Positions 24,514 through 36,840 of a stretch of 64,000 nt of DNA are shown piece after piece; the first letter of the stretch is position 1; the number at the start of each line of letters is the position of its first letter. The DNA lies in NCBI GenBank assembly GCA_018398575.1, contig JAGTXZ010000014.1, positions 1,426,001 through 1,490,000 on the forward strand, written 5' to 3'. This stretch comes from Ampelomyces quisqualis. Lineage: Eukaryota; Ascomycota; Dothideomycetes; Pleosporales; Phaeosphaeriaceae. The position numbers were made by a program, and so were the translations under genes. Under the pieces are notes generated by a model. It searched no databases. It was not told the origin of the DNA and saw only the letters and a list, made by a program, of their open reading frames with translations.

Positions 24514-24929
24514 CTTAGAGTAACTAATTAGTGCTATAATTATACTAGTATAGGTTAAAAGCTAAGCTTAGATTTTGTTTTATATTAGATGCTATAATTA
24601 GCTACTAGAGTATTACTATACGTAAGAGTATTAGTATACGTAAGAGTATTATCTTTACTATATTAGATAGTAGATTACTCTTTACAAATATATCTAGTTT
24701 CTACTATTATTCTACTACTATAACTTTAAGCCTATATTATCTAGTTTATAGATAGGTTAAGGTTTAATACCTAACTAGTAATATAGTTATACCTAGACTA
24801 TTATAGAACGCGTTAAAGTTTGCAAATATAAGGTATTATTTCTATATTTAACACTATAATAATATACTATATAGGCTACTAGAGCCTTTTACTACTATAT
24901 ATAACTAAATAATATAACTAATATCTTTC

Positions 24930-26330
24930 TTATAACCTAAGAATACCTAGATAGTAATAAAATTAAATATACTAGCTATAATTACGCGTATAATAGGCGT
25001 TTATAATAGAAAACTCTTAAGGCAGCTCTATATAACTAGTATATAGAGTTATAGGTAGCTTACGTTAATATTACTAATAATATAATTTATAAATCTATTT
25101 ATTAACTTTAGCAACAGCTACCTAAATATAATAGCTATAAAATACTAGAGTTTAATAACAGATAGCCTACTATATATAAATAACAACCTAGCGTATAGTT
25201 GTATAAACAGTTTACAAAAACAGTAGGTAACTATAGTAGTATAATAGTTAAGAACACTAAGCTTATAATAGAAGAGATTTGCAATATAGTAAGTAGATAC
25301 GCGCCTAAGAATTTATATAACATAGATAAGGCTAGTATATACTAGAAACACTTACTATAATATATGTTTATAGATAATTTAAAAGCTAGACCTAAACTAG
25401 ATAAAGAGTATATAACTAGTATACTAAATATAAATATAAATAGCTTAGACTAAGTGCTTCTATAGTTTATAAGATTGTTAAACTATACAACTTATATAGA
25501 TAGTAAGAAGAACCTAAATCTCTATAGTCTTAGTTATATCTATTGGCATAATAATTCTACTTAGATAGACACTAATATTATACTAGAATAGCTAAAGTAG
25601 TTTAATAACTATATAAATAGACAAGTATTATTACTAATTAATAGGTTTCTGCCTTATAAACACGCAGTAGTAGAGCTTTAGATAAGCTACTAATTACTAC
25701 AGAACGTTTATTATATATAGTGTTAACGTACTATAGGCTTATTAGAGTAATAGAGGTTATAATACTTACTAATATAATAGAGTTATATTTCTGCCTATAG
25801 GTAGTATAATACTATACTAACTAATAGACTAAGGTATTACCTGCGCATAGAAGGCTAAAGTCTACGCCTATTTTCTACACTTTATAGTAAAGAAAAGTAT
25901 AATATACAAATATTCTACTAAGATAATAGATATTATCTACGCTATTTACTAGAGATATTACGCGTAGTATAACAAGATAAGAGCTAAGACTATATTTAGT
26001 AGCTAGTAGATCTTAACGTGTCTAAATATATACTATAGCCTACAGCTATATATAGATAACTTCTAGAAGACTTACTATAAGCTTAATAATTTAGTTAACT
26101 AGCTTAAAGATATACGCGTTATTAATAGTGTAGACGTTAAGAGCTTTATTAAGTTACTTAAAGAGCGCAATCCTAACTATAAAGATCTAGCCTATTTCTT
26201 AGACTATATTGTTGCAATATATAGCCTAAATAAGATAAAAAAGAACTATAAGGTACTATTACTTCTTAGACTATTATACTATAAAGTAACAGATATAATA
26301 GATTAATTGCAGGTGTATATAAGTTAGTAA
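24930..26330 (+). pseudogene. pogo/Fot-type DDE transposase relic
   Basis: A plus-strand frame shows the DDE-1 (pogo/Tigger/Fot) order. There is a possible helix-turn-helix part with YKQFTKTVGN (about 25,200) and IIEEICNIVSRYAP (about 25,270). YNID follows, with the first catalytic Asp at 25,324 (the family pattern continues Glu, here Lys). NSTxIDTNIILExLKxFNNY is at about 25,552 and RQVLLLINRFLPYKHA at about 25,622. A degraded leucine-rich TGLLE stretch stands where the family has LPPN..LQPLDQG. The second catalytic Asp is Asn (25,640-25,642). Terminal inverted repeats were not found, and the right side is cut at 26,691 by Gypsy-L. Confidence 0.65.
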
Positions 26331-26691
26331 GAGTTTACTATAAATAATAAGTAATTTATTAATAAGCTAGGAGCACTATAATAGGTAACTATAAAATAGA
26401 TAGCTATAGAGCTGTAAGACAGATACTAAAAAGATATACATAAATAGGTAGTAAGACTACACTAATATAAACACAAGAATACTATATACCTAAAATAAGA
26501 TAACGCTAGGCTATCTATAAGCGTAAAAACTAAGAGTAATATTATAGTATAGTTATAGTTAGAAAAGTGTAACAATACTATACTTAACTAGAACAAGAAT
26601 AGCTATTGTATAAATTATCTTATAGAGCCTATAATCTCTAGTATTTTAGCTAGTACATTAACTAAAATAACTAGATAATATTATAGTAGAG
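26331..26691 (+). other. Possible transposase C-terminal tail, RIP-saturated
   Basis: Follows the DDE relic and may encode its C-terminus, but no motif is recognisable. Ends at the first base of the Gypsy-L LTR. Confidence 0.35.
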
Positions 26692-26866
26692 TATTATTTA
26701 CCTCTAAGGCCTATTAGATTTAATGTAGAATTAAATATATTATTATTAGGTATGTTATGTTATGTTTTTTTATTGTTCTCTAGCTCTTTAGCTATTATAT
26801 CTTATCTATACTCTTAGCTATACTCTAAGTGTCCTTTAGACTTACCTCCTATGTTACTTTACTACA
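26692..26866 (-). repeat. Gypsy-L 3' LTR
   Basis: Matches 49,543-49,693 along its length except for about 24 extra bases near 26,780. In the minus sense it starts TGTAGTAAAGTAACATAGG and ends at GGTAAATAATA (RIP form of ..AACA). Confidence 0.8.
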
Positions 26867-26880
26867 TTTCTCTTCTAATT
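26867..26880 (-). promoter_or_regulatory. Gypsy-L polypurine tract
   Basis: In the minus sense TTAGAAGAGAAA precedes the TGTAG start of the 3' LTR. It fixes the orientation of the element. Confidence 0.65.
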
Positions 26881-29278
26881 TATAGAAAGAGGCTTCTTCT
26901 CTTTTATACTAAATGTAAAACTAAAATAGTTAAACAAATAAAAGAACTTACTTTAAAGAAAAAACAACTCTAAACTTTTTGTAATACTAAAATAGTAACT
27001 AATAGGCCTTTAGTAAAGAAGTAGTTTCTATTTACAATCTTTTTCTATCTCTTTATATTACTAACTAATTTTCTCTTACCTAAATGCTAAAGCACTATTA
27101 GCTTATACTATTCTAACTTTACCTAGTATTATAGTAGTGTTGCTTAGGCAGACTTGCGTTACAACTGTAAACGCTTTAGACTACTCTTATTACAATAACT
27201 TCTGCACTAGTTAACTTTACCTTAGCTTTAGCCCTACTTTCTTTTAGCTGCTTTACTTGTTATTTAGTCTCTTATTACTTTTAGTACTAGCTACTTACTT
27301 TATACCTCTTTCTTTCTTAACTAACCTAATATATAACTTTACTACTACTATATTGCAATTAGCTACTTAACTTCTCTATCTTATTAACAAGTGTTCTAAT
27401 AGCTCTAGCTTAGTTTATATTATCTACTTATTACTCTTCTACCTTACTACTACCTTTTGCTTTTAAGAGTAACTTATCTATATACAGCTATACTACTTTA
27501 CTCTAGCTTTTACTTTACTTTCTTACCTACTTTGCTACTTCTTTTAAGTAACTTATTATATTCTTATTATAAAGTATTATATTCTTATTTTAGCTACTAC
27601 TAATAGTTACTTAGTTAACACTTTGCCTTTAATTAATTAGAGATTTTGTAACATACGTAGCTAATACTCTCTTAGTCTACTATTAATACCTTACCTTTAT
27701 CTCTAAGCTATAATAAAGAATAAGCTTGTTTTTAGACCTAGTAGAGACACTTACTTTCTAGTCTATAGGTATTTAGTTAACTATTCTAGCTATAGTAATA
27801 TAATTAACTAGAGTAAGTGCTAGTTTTTTAATAAGTTAAACTAAACGTTTACTAACATTTATTCTAGTTAAATCTAATAAAGATAGAAGCTAAGCTGCTT
27901 TCTTATTACTAAGCTTTAGTTAGTCTTTGTTACCCTTAAGTCTGCAGGAAAAATATTTAGGCCTTATCTATTACTACTTACTATTTACTCTTATTTAGAA
28001 GCTAGGTAGGTAAGCTTTATTATTAAGACTAATAGGCTTCTATATATTAGTAAGTTGCTTTCTACTCTAGGCAATTATTTTAGCCTTAAGAACAACTCTA
28101 GAGCTAAGAAGTATAAGATCTATAACACCTATATTAAGAGCTTAATTCTAAGCTATACTAACTACGCTATTAATATAGCTTCTATTCAAAGTAAGTCTAA
28201 GCACTTATATAGTTACTATGTAAGAGCTAGTTAGATATTTAAGTCTACTAGCTTATATATATAGTTTAGGTTCTAGAGTAAGCTACTAAATAATAGTACT
28301 TATAGTAACTACTTATTCTCTTCTGCTAAAGAGCAGTTTTTAATAAATTATAAGTAGCTAACACTTTTTTAGTTATTCTTTTCTATTGTTTTCTAGAGTT
28401 ATTTACTAATTATTTATAAGCACTTTAGTTAATCTGTGTAGTGTTAAAGGTACTAGGGCTGTTAAGCCCTTTTATATTACTTCTAGCTCTCTTATTCTTA
28501 ATAACTTGCCTTCTAAGAATTTATATAATTATAGTTTACTAACTCTAGCAAAAAGGCTTAGTAGCTTTAGAGCTCTAAATAAGTCTAGCCTACTAGATTT
28601 TATAAAGTTATTAGCTAAGCAAGCTTATTAAAGCCTAGACTTTAATACTAGCAAGGTTTCTAAAAACTCTTCTAAAGCTAGCTACAACTCTAAGAGGCCC
28701 TTAGGCACTCTATCTTCTAGTAAGCGTTATATTTCTAGTCTATCTATAAAGAGCTATAGAGTTAAGAAGTTGCCTTGTAAGAAAGCTTAGTTAGATCCTA
28801 AGTTAGCTATAGTTAATAAGAATATTAAGAAGAATACTAATAATACTATTAATACTATTACTAATAAGGCTTTAGCTTAGCTTAATATTAGTAGGCCTTT
28901 AACTAGTGTAAAGCGTAGCGTTAATATTACTAGCCTAAAAGCTAGTAATAGCAATCTATTAGTTAGAGATATTAATATAGATACCTTAAGTAATAGCTTA
29001 AGTAGTCTAAATAACTCTTCTAACAATAAGAGTTTTCTATTATAGATCTTGTTTTTGTAGTAGCTTGCTATAAAATTAACTCTTTTCTTTTAACGCATCT
29101 TTAGAGTTTATAGCTATACTAGAAGGTACTACTTTCTTTCTCTTCTATAAAAAAGAAGTTTTCTTTCTTTTCTAATTTTCTAATTAACTAACGCTCTATT
29201 ACTACTATTTGTTATTTTACTCTTACCTAACAAGCGCGTTGTTAGGCGCGTTGTTTTAACTACGCGTTACTTAGGCTT
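26881..29278 (+). pseudogene. Gypsy-L 3' region with antisense (plus-strand) reading, part 1
   Basis: Plus-strand frames stay open over long stretches, especially about 28,480-29,240, with a Ser/Asn/Lys-rich low-complexity composition (SSKRYISSLSI, NKNIKKNTNN, NSLSSLNNSSNN). The pol genes of this element run on the minus strand, so this frame is antisense to them and lies between integrase and the 3' LTR. The reading appears to continue at 39,105 and 40,123 once the insertions are removed. Some minus-strand frames are also fairly open here, so coding on the plus strand is inferred. Confidence 0.4.
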
Positions 29279-29283
29279 TAATT

Positions 29284-29541
29284 TGTAATAGGCTACTGCC
29301 TAGTTAGTTCTTAGTTATAGAAAAACCTTAGCTTACTAAACTAGAACACTAAAAAGGTTCTAAACTAGAACGCTAAAAATCCTCTAGGCTAGAACACTAA
29401 AAACAGTTCTAGACTAGAGCGCCTAAACTCTCTAGACTAGACTGCCTTAGGACTATAAAAACCTTCTAGGTAGTAATTAGAATAGATTACAAATTTAAGT
29501 CTTTATTTCCTAGTAACTACTCTTAGAGTCTGCCCCTTATA
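29284..29541 (+). repeat. Gypsy-C1 5' LTR
   Basis: 258 bases, starting TGTAATAGGCTACTGCC and ending CCCCTTATA (RIP form of ..CTTACA). It matches the other three Gypsy-C LTRs closely. Confidence 0.92.
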
Positions 29542-29559
29542 ATTAAATTTGTCTAACCT

Positions 29560-30850
29560 AACTAGGCTAAAGAGCTATTAGTAACCTCTAGTATAAAATA
29601 AGTAACTATCTCTATAATAGTATAGGATATAATAGTATTAGCTATTTAGATAAGACGCAATAGTGTCTCTAAGTTAGTTATTAAAGATAAATTTAATTAA
29701 ATAATTATTAACAACTTTCTAGACCTAGAGAAATAATAGATTAAAAAACAATTACTGTTAAACAGCCTTAAGAGAACGCCTATCTAGTAGAAAGTGTATA
29801 ACTTTCTAGTAGCTAGACTCTCTAACAATAGAAAAGAAAAGTCTTTTCTATAAGCGTAGATCTAGACTTAGTATTACTAGTAAGAAATCTGCAAGAACAA
29901 ATTATAAGGCTTACAGCCTAAGTAACTCTAAAAACCTCTAGCTTTATATAGACTCTCTTAGAAAGCTTCTTCTTACTCTAGAAGACTTATAAAGTTTCTA
30001 ACCTAAAAGTGTACAAAAGAAATTAAAAAGATTACTATATCTTTAAGGCCTAAATAAAGTACAAACTAGAATATAATAGCGTAAAACTAAGCTCTTAAGT
30101 AAGCTATATCTTTAACTGCCTTAAGAGGTTAGTAGCTAGTATAGCCTTATCTTAGGTAGCCTAGAACCTTTAGAGCTTTGTAAAAGAACTTTAGGACTTC
30201 TTAAACAGCTAATTTAGTAATAAGCTACAAAATAAAAGATTACAAAAGAAACTTTAAATAATCTAATAAAATAAGTCTTTCTTCTAGAGCTTTAATATAG
30301 AGTTTATAAGGCTAGCCTATAACGTAAGCTAAGAAGATAACAAAGTAAATCTAAAAATAAAGTACTTAAGCGCTATCTAGCTAGACCTACAAGATAGAAT
30401 AATTTCTATAGAAACTAAACCTAAATAGAGAATCTATAACTTTATAGATTAAGTAGTAATTATTAAAGAAAACTTATACAAAGTAAAACTTAGTAGTAAG
30501 TACACTAAAAGACAAAATATTAGAAAACCTATAGATTAAGAACCTATAAGAGGACATTCTAGAAGGACTAAGAGAAAATCTCTTAAAAGAAAGAAAGCTA
30601 AGTAGGCTACTACAGAAAAGCAGTCTTACTAGAGACAAAACAACTTATACTTTTACTATAGTAAGTTAAGATACTGCGCTAGTAAATATAAATTATCTTT
30701 GCCTTTAAAACCTACTAAAGCTATAGTAGCTAAGGTATAGAGTAAGAAAGAAGAAGACGTGTTAAAAAACACTTTAAGCTTAGAAAATAAGTAACTCTTG
30801 TCTAAAAGCGTAGACAAGAGTATAGTAATATAATACTAAAAGAAGATAAG
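29560..30850 (+). pseudogene. gag: Gypsy-C1 gag relic
   Basis: Read through TAG/TAA, the frame gives a Ty3/Gypsy Gag: FLVARLSNN near the N-terminus, a capsid region with an AY..LxYIF..LK stretch and NDEF/FIRLAYN-type helices, and a basic SKEKKAK linker. The zinc knuckle at about 30,650-30,690 is wrecked: LYFYYSKLRYCASKYK where CxxC-xxxx-H-xxxx-C is expected. Cys-to-Tyr and His-to-Tyr come from TpG-to-TpA and CpA-to-TpA changes. The Gypsy-C2 copy is better preserved. Confidence 0.75.
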
Positions 30851-33800
30851 AGATTTTAACAATTCTAGAGAAAATAGCTAGATAGAAAACTTATTACTGT
30901 ACACACTATTGTTAATAAAATAATAGTTACTTCTATAATAATTAACACTAAGTGTCTTACTTACGCTATAACTTTAACTAAGTTTATCTATAAGAATAAG
31001 TTAGAGTATAAGTTAATAGCTTTAAGAGACATTATTAGAATTACTAGAGCTTAGTCTTAGATAAAGACAGCTGTCTAGATAAGGATTAATATTAATAGGC
31101 ACAAAGAAACACTATAGGCCTATAAACTAGATAGAAACAAAGAATATAACCTAGTTCTAGGTTAACTATAGATAAACTAGCATAATATTACTATTGCACT
31201 AGCAAAAAAATTAATATATATCTACTCTACTTAGACGTAAGTTAGAAGCTAAGAAGAAAGAAAACTTCTTTTACTATAGAGTATTACAGCAGCTGCGTAC
31301 TTAGCCTAGCTATAATAAGGCTAGAAAGACAAATTTATCTGCCTTTACGCTGCGTTAATAGTAGATATCTAGAAGGCTCTAAAAACTAAACTCTAAGTAG
31401 ACCCTAAGTTAGTGCTCTTAGATTACCTAAAAAGAGAATATAAAACCTTCCTACATAAGAAAGTAGACTAACTCTCTCTAGTAAAGAGACCTACTATTAA
31501 TTATTCTATTAAGCTAGTAGAAAAAGATAGAAAAACTGCAAAGGTACTGTAGAGCCTACTATACAGTATATTAAAAAAAGAACTTCTTATACTCTAAAAA
31601 GAGCTTACTTTTTACCTAGACTATAGCTTTATATAAGTAAGCTAGTTAAGCGCCTCTACACTAGTTCTATTTATAAAGAAGCTAGAAGAAGGCCTTTAGT
31701 TCTATATAGACTACTAGGCTCTAAACGCAATTACAAGAAAGAACTAATACCTACTTCTACTTATCTAAGAAACTTTAGCCTAGATTACTAAAGCTAAATA
31801 GTTTACTAAAGTAGATATTATCTAAGCATTCTATAAGATTAGAATTTCTAAAGAAGATAAATAGAAGATAGCCTTCTAGACGCGCTTTAGCTTCTATAAG
31901 TAGCTTATAACACCCTTTAGACTTATAAACGCTCTAAGTATATTCTAGAGATATATTAATTAAACACTAAAAGAACACTTAGATAATTTCTGTTTAGCTT
32001 ATATAGACAACGTGTTAATATATACAAGTAGGTTTAAGGCAAACTATAAGAAAAAGGTAAAGCTAGTAATCTAGAAACTTAGTATAGTAAAGTTATACCT
32101 TAATATAAAGAAAAGTAAGTTTAGTATAAAGAAAACTAAATACTTTAGATTTATTATTAAGGCTAAGAAAAAAATAAGTATAGACTCTAAGAAAGTAGCT
32201 ACTATACGTTTCTAAGAGCTTTCTAAGACAGTTAAAGAAGTCTAGAGTTTTGTTAGCTTTGCTAACTTTTACTAATAGTTTATAAAAGACTTCTTAGAGC
32301 TAGCTGCTCTACTAACTAAGCTTACTAAGAAAGGCGTAGCCTTCTACTAGAGCTCTAAATAACAGATATCCTTTAATAAGCTAAAGAAAGCTTTTGTAGT
32401 AAAACTATCTCTAGTAAACTTTAATATAGAGCTAGAGATAGTAGTAGAATACAACGCCTTAAAATAGTTAACTAAAGAAGTGTTGTCTTAATATAGTAAA
32501 AACAAACGCCTTTAGGCTGTAGCTTACTACTTAGCAAAGAATATAGCTATAGAAGCTAACTATACTATCTATAATAAGAAGCTGTTAGCTATAGTTAAGT
32601 AACTAGAGTAGTAGAAAACTAAACTTTAGAAAGTAAAGTATTTTACTATGCTTATAGACTATAAGAACCTAGAATACTTTACTACTATATAACTACTAAT
32701 AAAAAGATACGTCTACTAGGTAGAGTTTCTTAGTACGTTAAATATTAGATTCTAATACTACTTATAAAACGTTAACAGTAGAGTAAATACTCTTTTTAGA
32801 AAAGAATAAGATCTTTTCTAAGAAAGAGTAGACGCGTAGGTACAGTCCTAGACCTTCTAATTGTTTACTTCTACTTTAGAAACTAAAGATAAAGAAGACT
32901 TAGTACTTGCTACTTTCTTTATAGCTTAGTAAGAAGATTTGCTATAATAGAAAAAGAAAGAAATAGAGTAGCTTTAAAATGTGCTTATAGACAAAGATAC
33001 TACGTTAACTACTTTTCTTATAGCTTAGTAAAAAGATACACTATAATAAGAGAAGAAAGAAATAAAGTAGCTCTAAAACGTGCTTGCAGACAAAGACGCT
33101 ATATTAAGAAAGAAAAACGTTACCTATAACTAAAGTGTTAAAAAGCTCCTTATAGTAAGAAATATTCTAGATTTTACTAAAGAAACTGCAGTACTATATA
33201 TAATTACGCCTAAGCAAGGTCTATACATAAATAAGCGCTTTAAAGAATTATTAGAGCCTACTATTAAAGAGCTATAGAAACAGGCTATCTATATAGATAA
33301 AGCCTACTAAGTAGCAGTTAATGCTGTTAGAATAGAGTAGTAGAAATTCTCTTCTTATTTAAGCCTAAAAGTTTCTCTAGTAGAGTGTGCCTTAGATAAC
33401 TTAAGATACCTACTCTATAGAAAATATAAGTAGGTACTAGAATGCGTAAACTTATAAACTTACATTATCTTAGAAGCGCATAATTCTCTAATTGCTAAAC
33501 ACCTAAGTAGAGAAAACACCTATATAATATTAGTAAGAGACTACTTCTAGCCTAAAATATCTTTAAGTATCTACTAGTTTGTCTAAAACTACTTAGTGTG
33601 TAGCTAGACAAAGCTATAGAAGAAACTTAAATAAGAATTACTACGCTTACTTTTGCTTCTAGACTAAATATAGAAGAAATTATTAGTAGACTTTATTATA
33701 GGCCTTTTGCTAAGCTGCAAAATGCTACACCTTATAGTAGTTACTAACTAACTAAGTAAAAACGTAGTGCTTATACCTATTCTAGACCTAAAAGTCTTTA

Positions 33801-34120
33801 CTATAGTTAAGGTATTTATTAAATAAGTAGTTATGTACTATTAGCTTCTAGACACTATAGTGTCTAATAGAAAGTTATAGTTTATAAGCAAATTCTAGTT
33901 CTTACTCTGTAAAAAGCTTAGAATACAAAGAAGAGTCTTAATAGTATACTACTCTTAGATAGATAGTGCTATAGAGTAAATAAACAGTATAGTAGAAGCC
34001 TACTTAAGAGCCTTTATAAGCTAGGACTAGTTAAACTAGGCTGCTCTATACCTACTAGCATAAATTACTATATATAAGCAAAGATAGCAGAAGCACAATA
34101 AGAATAGAAACGCTAGGCTA
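30851..34120 (+). pseudogene. pol: Gypsy-C1 pol: protease, RT, RNase H, integrase
   Basis: RT, about 31,450-32,120: KKLEEGLxFYIDY, ALNAITRKN, FTKVDIIxAFYKIRI, FSFYKxLITPFRLINA and the catalytic box YIDN at 32,000-32,011. RNase H, about 32,330-32,720: AYHLA-like and NYTIYNKELLAIV segments. Integrase, about 33,460-34,110: HNSLIAKH, VDFIIGLL (first Asp), a VSNRKLQF box where the second Asp is Asn, and the SAIEQIN box with the catalytic Glu. The protease is inferred from position, about 30,850-31,200. Stops lie at Gln/Trp positions. Near 34,070 about 165 bases present in Gypsy-C2 and in the downstream segment are missing. Confidence 0.85.
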
Positions 34121-34419
34121 ATTGTTATAGATAAAAAGCTTTAAAACTCTATATAAGAGATAAAGTATAGCTCTAGTACAGTTACTTTATATCTAACAAA
34201 AGACCTTTAAAGAAGCTAGATTAAAAAAACAGAAAATATATAGTTATAAAGGTTATCTCTCTATATGTTATAGAGCTAAGCGTGCTTTCTAGAATGCACC
34301 TAAAGTTCTATGTTAACTGCCTCTAGCTTAATATAAGTAATCTGCTCTTACACTAAGAGTTTAATAACTAGTAACTAGAAGCAATAATAGAGAATAAAGA
34401 CGTAACTAACTATAAGTTT

Positions 34420-34690
34420 CTTGTTAACTATATTTTTACAGAATAGTAGAAGAAGAAAGAGCAAGGTATATAGCTGTAGTACCTTATAAAATAAGTAAGA
34501 TATACAGAACTAATATAAAAACTATAAGTAAATGTTACTAACACTATAGCTCTTACTAAATAGCTAGATAAAACTAGAATAGAATAAGACTTAGATAGAG
34601 TATTAGTAGAGCGCTTGCTCTTCTTAACTACTAAATAAAAGTATATTAGAGGAGAAAGAAAAGAAAAAAGAAAATTACAGGTACGCATAA
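34420..34690 (+). pseudogene. Gypsy-C1 chromodomain
   Basis: Frame reading KFLVNYIFTE, YLIK-stop-VRYTEL and NVTNTIALTK, where YLIKW..Y....TWEP..N is the chromodomain core. The Trp and Gln codons are TAG. Chromodomains at the integrase C-terminus steer fungal chromoviruses to heterochromatin. The segment is repeated at 36,570-36,800 and in Gypsy-C2. Confidence 0.75.
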
Positions 34691-35197
34691 CAAGTATAAG
34701 AATAGATAACAGTGTTATGCATAAGAGAGATTAAAGAAAAGAGAATAAACTTAGAATAAGTATAAGAAGAACTTAAAGTATAGAAAATAATGCAGTAGTA
34801 TACTTAGTTGCGTTTAAGAATAATACTTAATACTAGAAGGTAACTAATAGAAGGAATGCAAGAATACTATAATAGACAGAGCCTAAGACTAAAAGCTTTA
34901 GCAAAAGGTAGAAAAGAAAGAAGATGCCTATATCTATTCTATTAGCTAACCTGCAACTGCCCTAACTAGTTAATAGTAGAGATATAACTAGCAGTTAACT
35001 ATTCTTAAGAACTAGATATAAGAAACCTAAATACTAATACCTAAGAACTAATGCAACAGTCTTACTAACTACTTAAAAGAACCTAGAAATAAAGAAGAAA
35101 GAGTCTAGAAGCTTAGCGTTAACAGATTAATAGCTAAAGAATGCAAGAAGAAGAGCTTAGATTAACCTTAGACTTGTTGCTACTGCAAGACTTTGCC
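34691..35197 (+). pseudogene. Gypsy-C1 ORF3, 5' part (broken by FB element)
   Basis: Downstream of the chromodomain, aligning with 36,845-37,333 and 54,374-53,900 (reverse). It is Lys/Arg/Gln-rich with heptad-like spacing. It stops at ACTTTGCCTA, where Gypsy-C2 continues ACTTAAGCAG; here the FB element begins. Confidence 0.5.
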
Positions 35198-35199
35198 TA

Positions 35200-36047
35200 A
35201 CGTTAGGAAAACACAACGTTAGCAACATCCGCGACATTAGCGACATTGTTGGAACAGTCGACTAGACAGTTTTCGACTGTAGTCTACGGTGCCTAGCTAC
35301 CCCTATTTGTTCTGGCTGCCTAATTAGACAAAAACGCCCAAATTGATCCACCTGATCCACTGGACCTACCTGCCCTACCCGCGCGATTACGTAATTATTC
35401 TAAAAACCTAAAATATAGAGCTTAATTCCCTCTTTAAAACGCACTATTTAGAATTTTTATAGCTGCTCTAGTTGCTGAGATGCACAGCAGTGAAGTTTGT
35501 AACTTTTTAATGTTCTTTGCTAAGGCTTGTTTTTGCTAAAGCTTTAGCACTTTAACTAGATAATATATTATATTTTTTTTAAAAGAAATAGTAACTAAAG
35601 TGTAGATTTTACTTTAAAACTATTTTAATTTAATATATTATAGTGTGGGCGTTGAGATCTACTGTGTTAAACGTACTTTAAAGTTTTTTTAAAAAAGTTT
35701 ATAACTTCAACGCGCTATATCTTAATAACTAAAGTAGCTAAAAAAAATCTGAATAGTGCATTTTAAAGAGGGAATTCCGCTCTATATTTTGTATTTTTAG
35801 GTTACTTACGTAATTATGAAAATACAGCAATACAGTCACGTAAGTAAAATTGGCAACATTAGCAACACTAGCAACACTAGCAACACTAGCGACACTGTTA
35901 GGTTGCTAGCAACTTACTAGCAACTCGCTAGCGACTAGAAGTAAGTGAGGCAACTTTGGCAAATTGTCTAGTAGACAGTATTGCTGTTAGGCTGCTGTGG
36001 GTCGCAGCAATTGGGCTGATCAGATTAATTTTAAATTTTCCTAACGT
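35200..36047. mobile_element. FB hairpin element, complete
   Basis: About 848 bases with terminal ACGTTAGGAAAA and its complement TTTTCCTAACGT. TA precedes the left end; the right-hand boundary is uncertain by one or two bases. Two inner arms (about 35,384-35,490 and 35,715-35,825) are imperfect inverted repeats of each other, sharing TTACGTAATT, CTAAAAA..AATATAGAG and TTCCCTCTTTAAAA. They enclose an AT-rich centre. It contains no gene. It is visibly richer in CpA, TpG and G+C than the DNA around it, so it is little affected by RIP. TA flanks and short terminal repeats suggest a non-autonomous Tc1/mariner or pogo-type element (inference). Confidence 0.75.
35855..35915 (+). repeat. Nine-base tandem array (AGCAACACT-type) inside FB element
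   Basis: GGCAACATTAGCAACACTAG followed by further AGCAACACT and AGCGACACT units, about five in all. The same array occurs in reverse at about 39,435-39,480, and as RIP-changed TTACCTATA units at about 14,850-14,885. Confidence 0.8.
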
Positions 36048-36840
36048 ACTATAGCTAGACAAAATACAGTATCTATAAGTGTTAGCCTATTCTTCTTCTA
36101 GTATAGATATAATATAGACTCTATTTAGTTTAACCTAGAATAGACTATAAAAAACTAGTATTAGTCTAGTATTAATAAGAAAGCTACTACTAAAGTAATA
36201 GTAACTAAAATAAAAGAAATAATAGACTATGTATAAGCAAAGATAGTAGAAGCATAATAAGAATAAGAATACTAGGCTAACTATTATAGCTAGAAAGCTC
36301 TAGAACTCTATATAGAAAATAAAGTATAGCTCTAGTATAGCTGCACTATATCTAATAATAGACTTTTAAAGAAGTTAGATTAGAAAAATAGAAAAGATAC
36401 AGTTATAAAGGTTATATTACTATACGTTATAGAGCTAAGTATACCTCTTAGAGTGCACCTAAAATTCTACGTTAACTGTTTCTAGCTTAATATAAGAAAT
36501 CTACTTCTACACTAAAAGTCTAATAACTAGTAACTAAAAGTAATAATAAAAAACAAAAACAAAGCTAATAAGAAGTACCTTGTTAACTATATTCTTACAG
36601 AATAATAGAAGAAGAAAGAGTAAGGTATACAGCTGCAGTACCTAGTAAAATAAGTAAGATACACAGAACTAATATAGAAACTACAAGTAAATATTACTAA
36701 CACTATAGCACTTACTAAGTAGCTAGACAAAACTAAGATAAAATAAAACTTAGATAGATTGTTAGTAAAGCGCCTTTCTACTCTAACTACTAAATAATTA
36801 TATTAGTGTAGAAAAGAAAAAGAAAGAGAAAAGAGCTATA
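36048..36840 (+). pseudogene. Gypsy-C1 second copy: integrase C-terminus and chromodomain
   Basis: Begins CTATAGCTAGACAAAATACAG, matching the middle of the integrase C-terminal region of Gypsy-C2. From about 36,225 it repeats 34,080-34,690, including a second chromodomain (LVNYILTE.. and TNTIALTK) at 36,570-36,800. Substitutions against the first copy are mainly C/T and G/A but not exclusively, so it derives from a distinct family member. Confidence 0.8.

Noticed and set aside
34428..34688. 86-codon minus-strand open frame, nearly identical to one at 54,375-54,635 on the plus strand
   Set aside because: Both are exact antisense of the Gypsy-C chromodomain. Their similarity reflects the shared element, not a conserved small gene.
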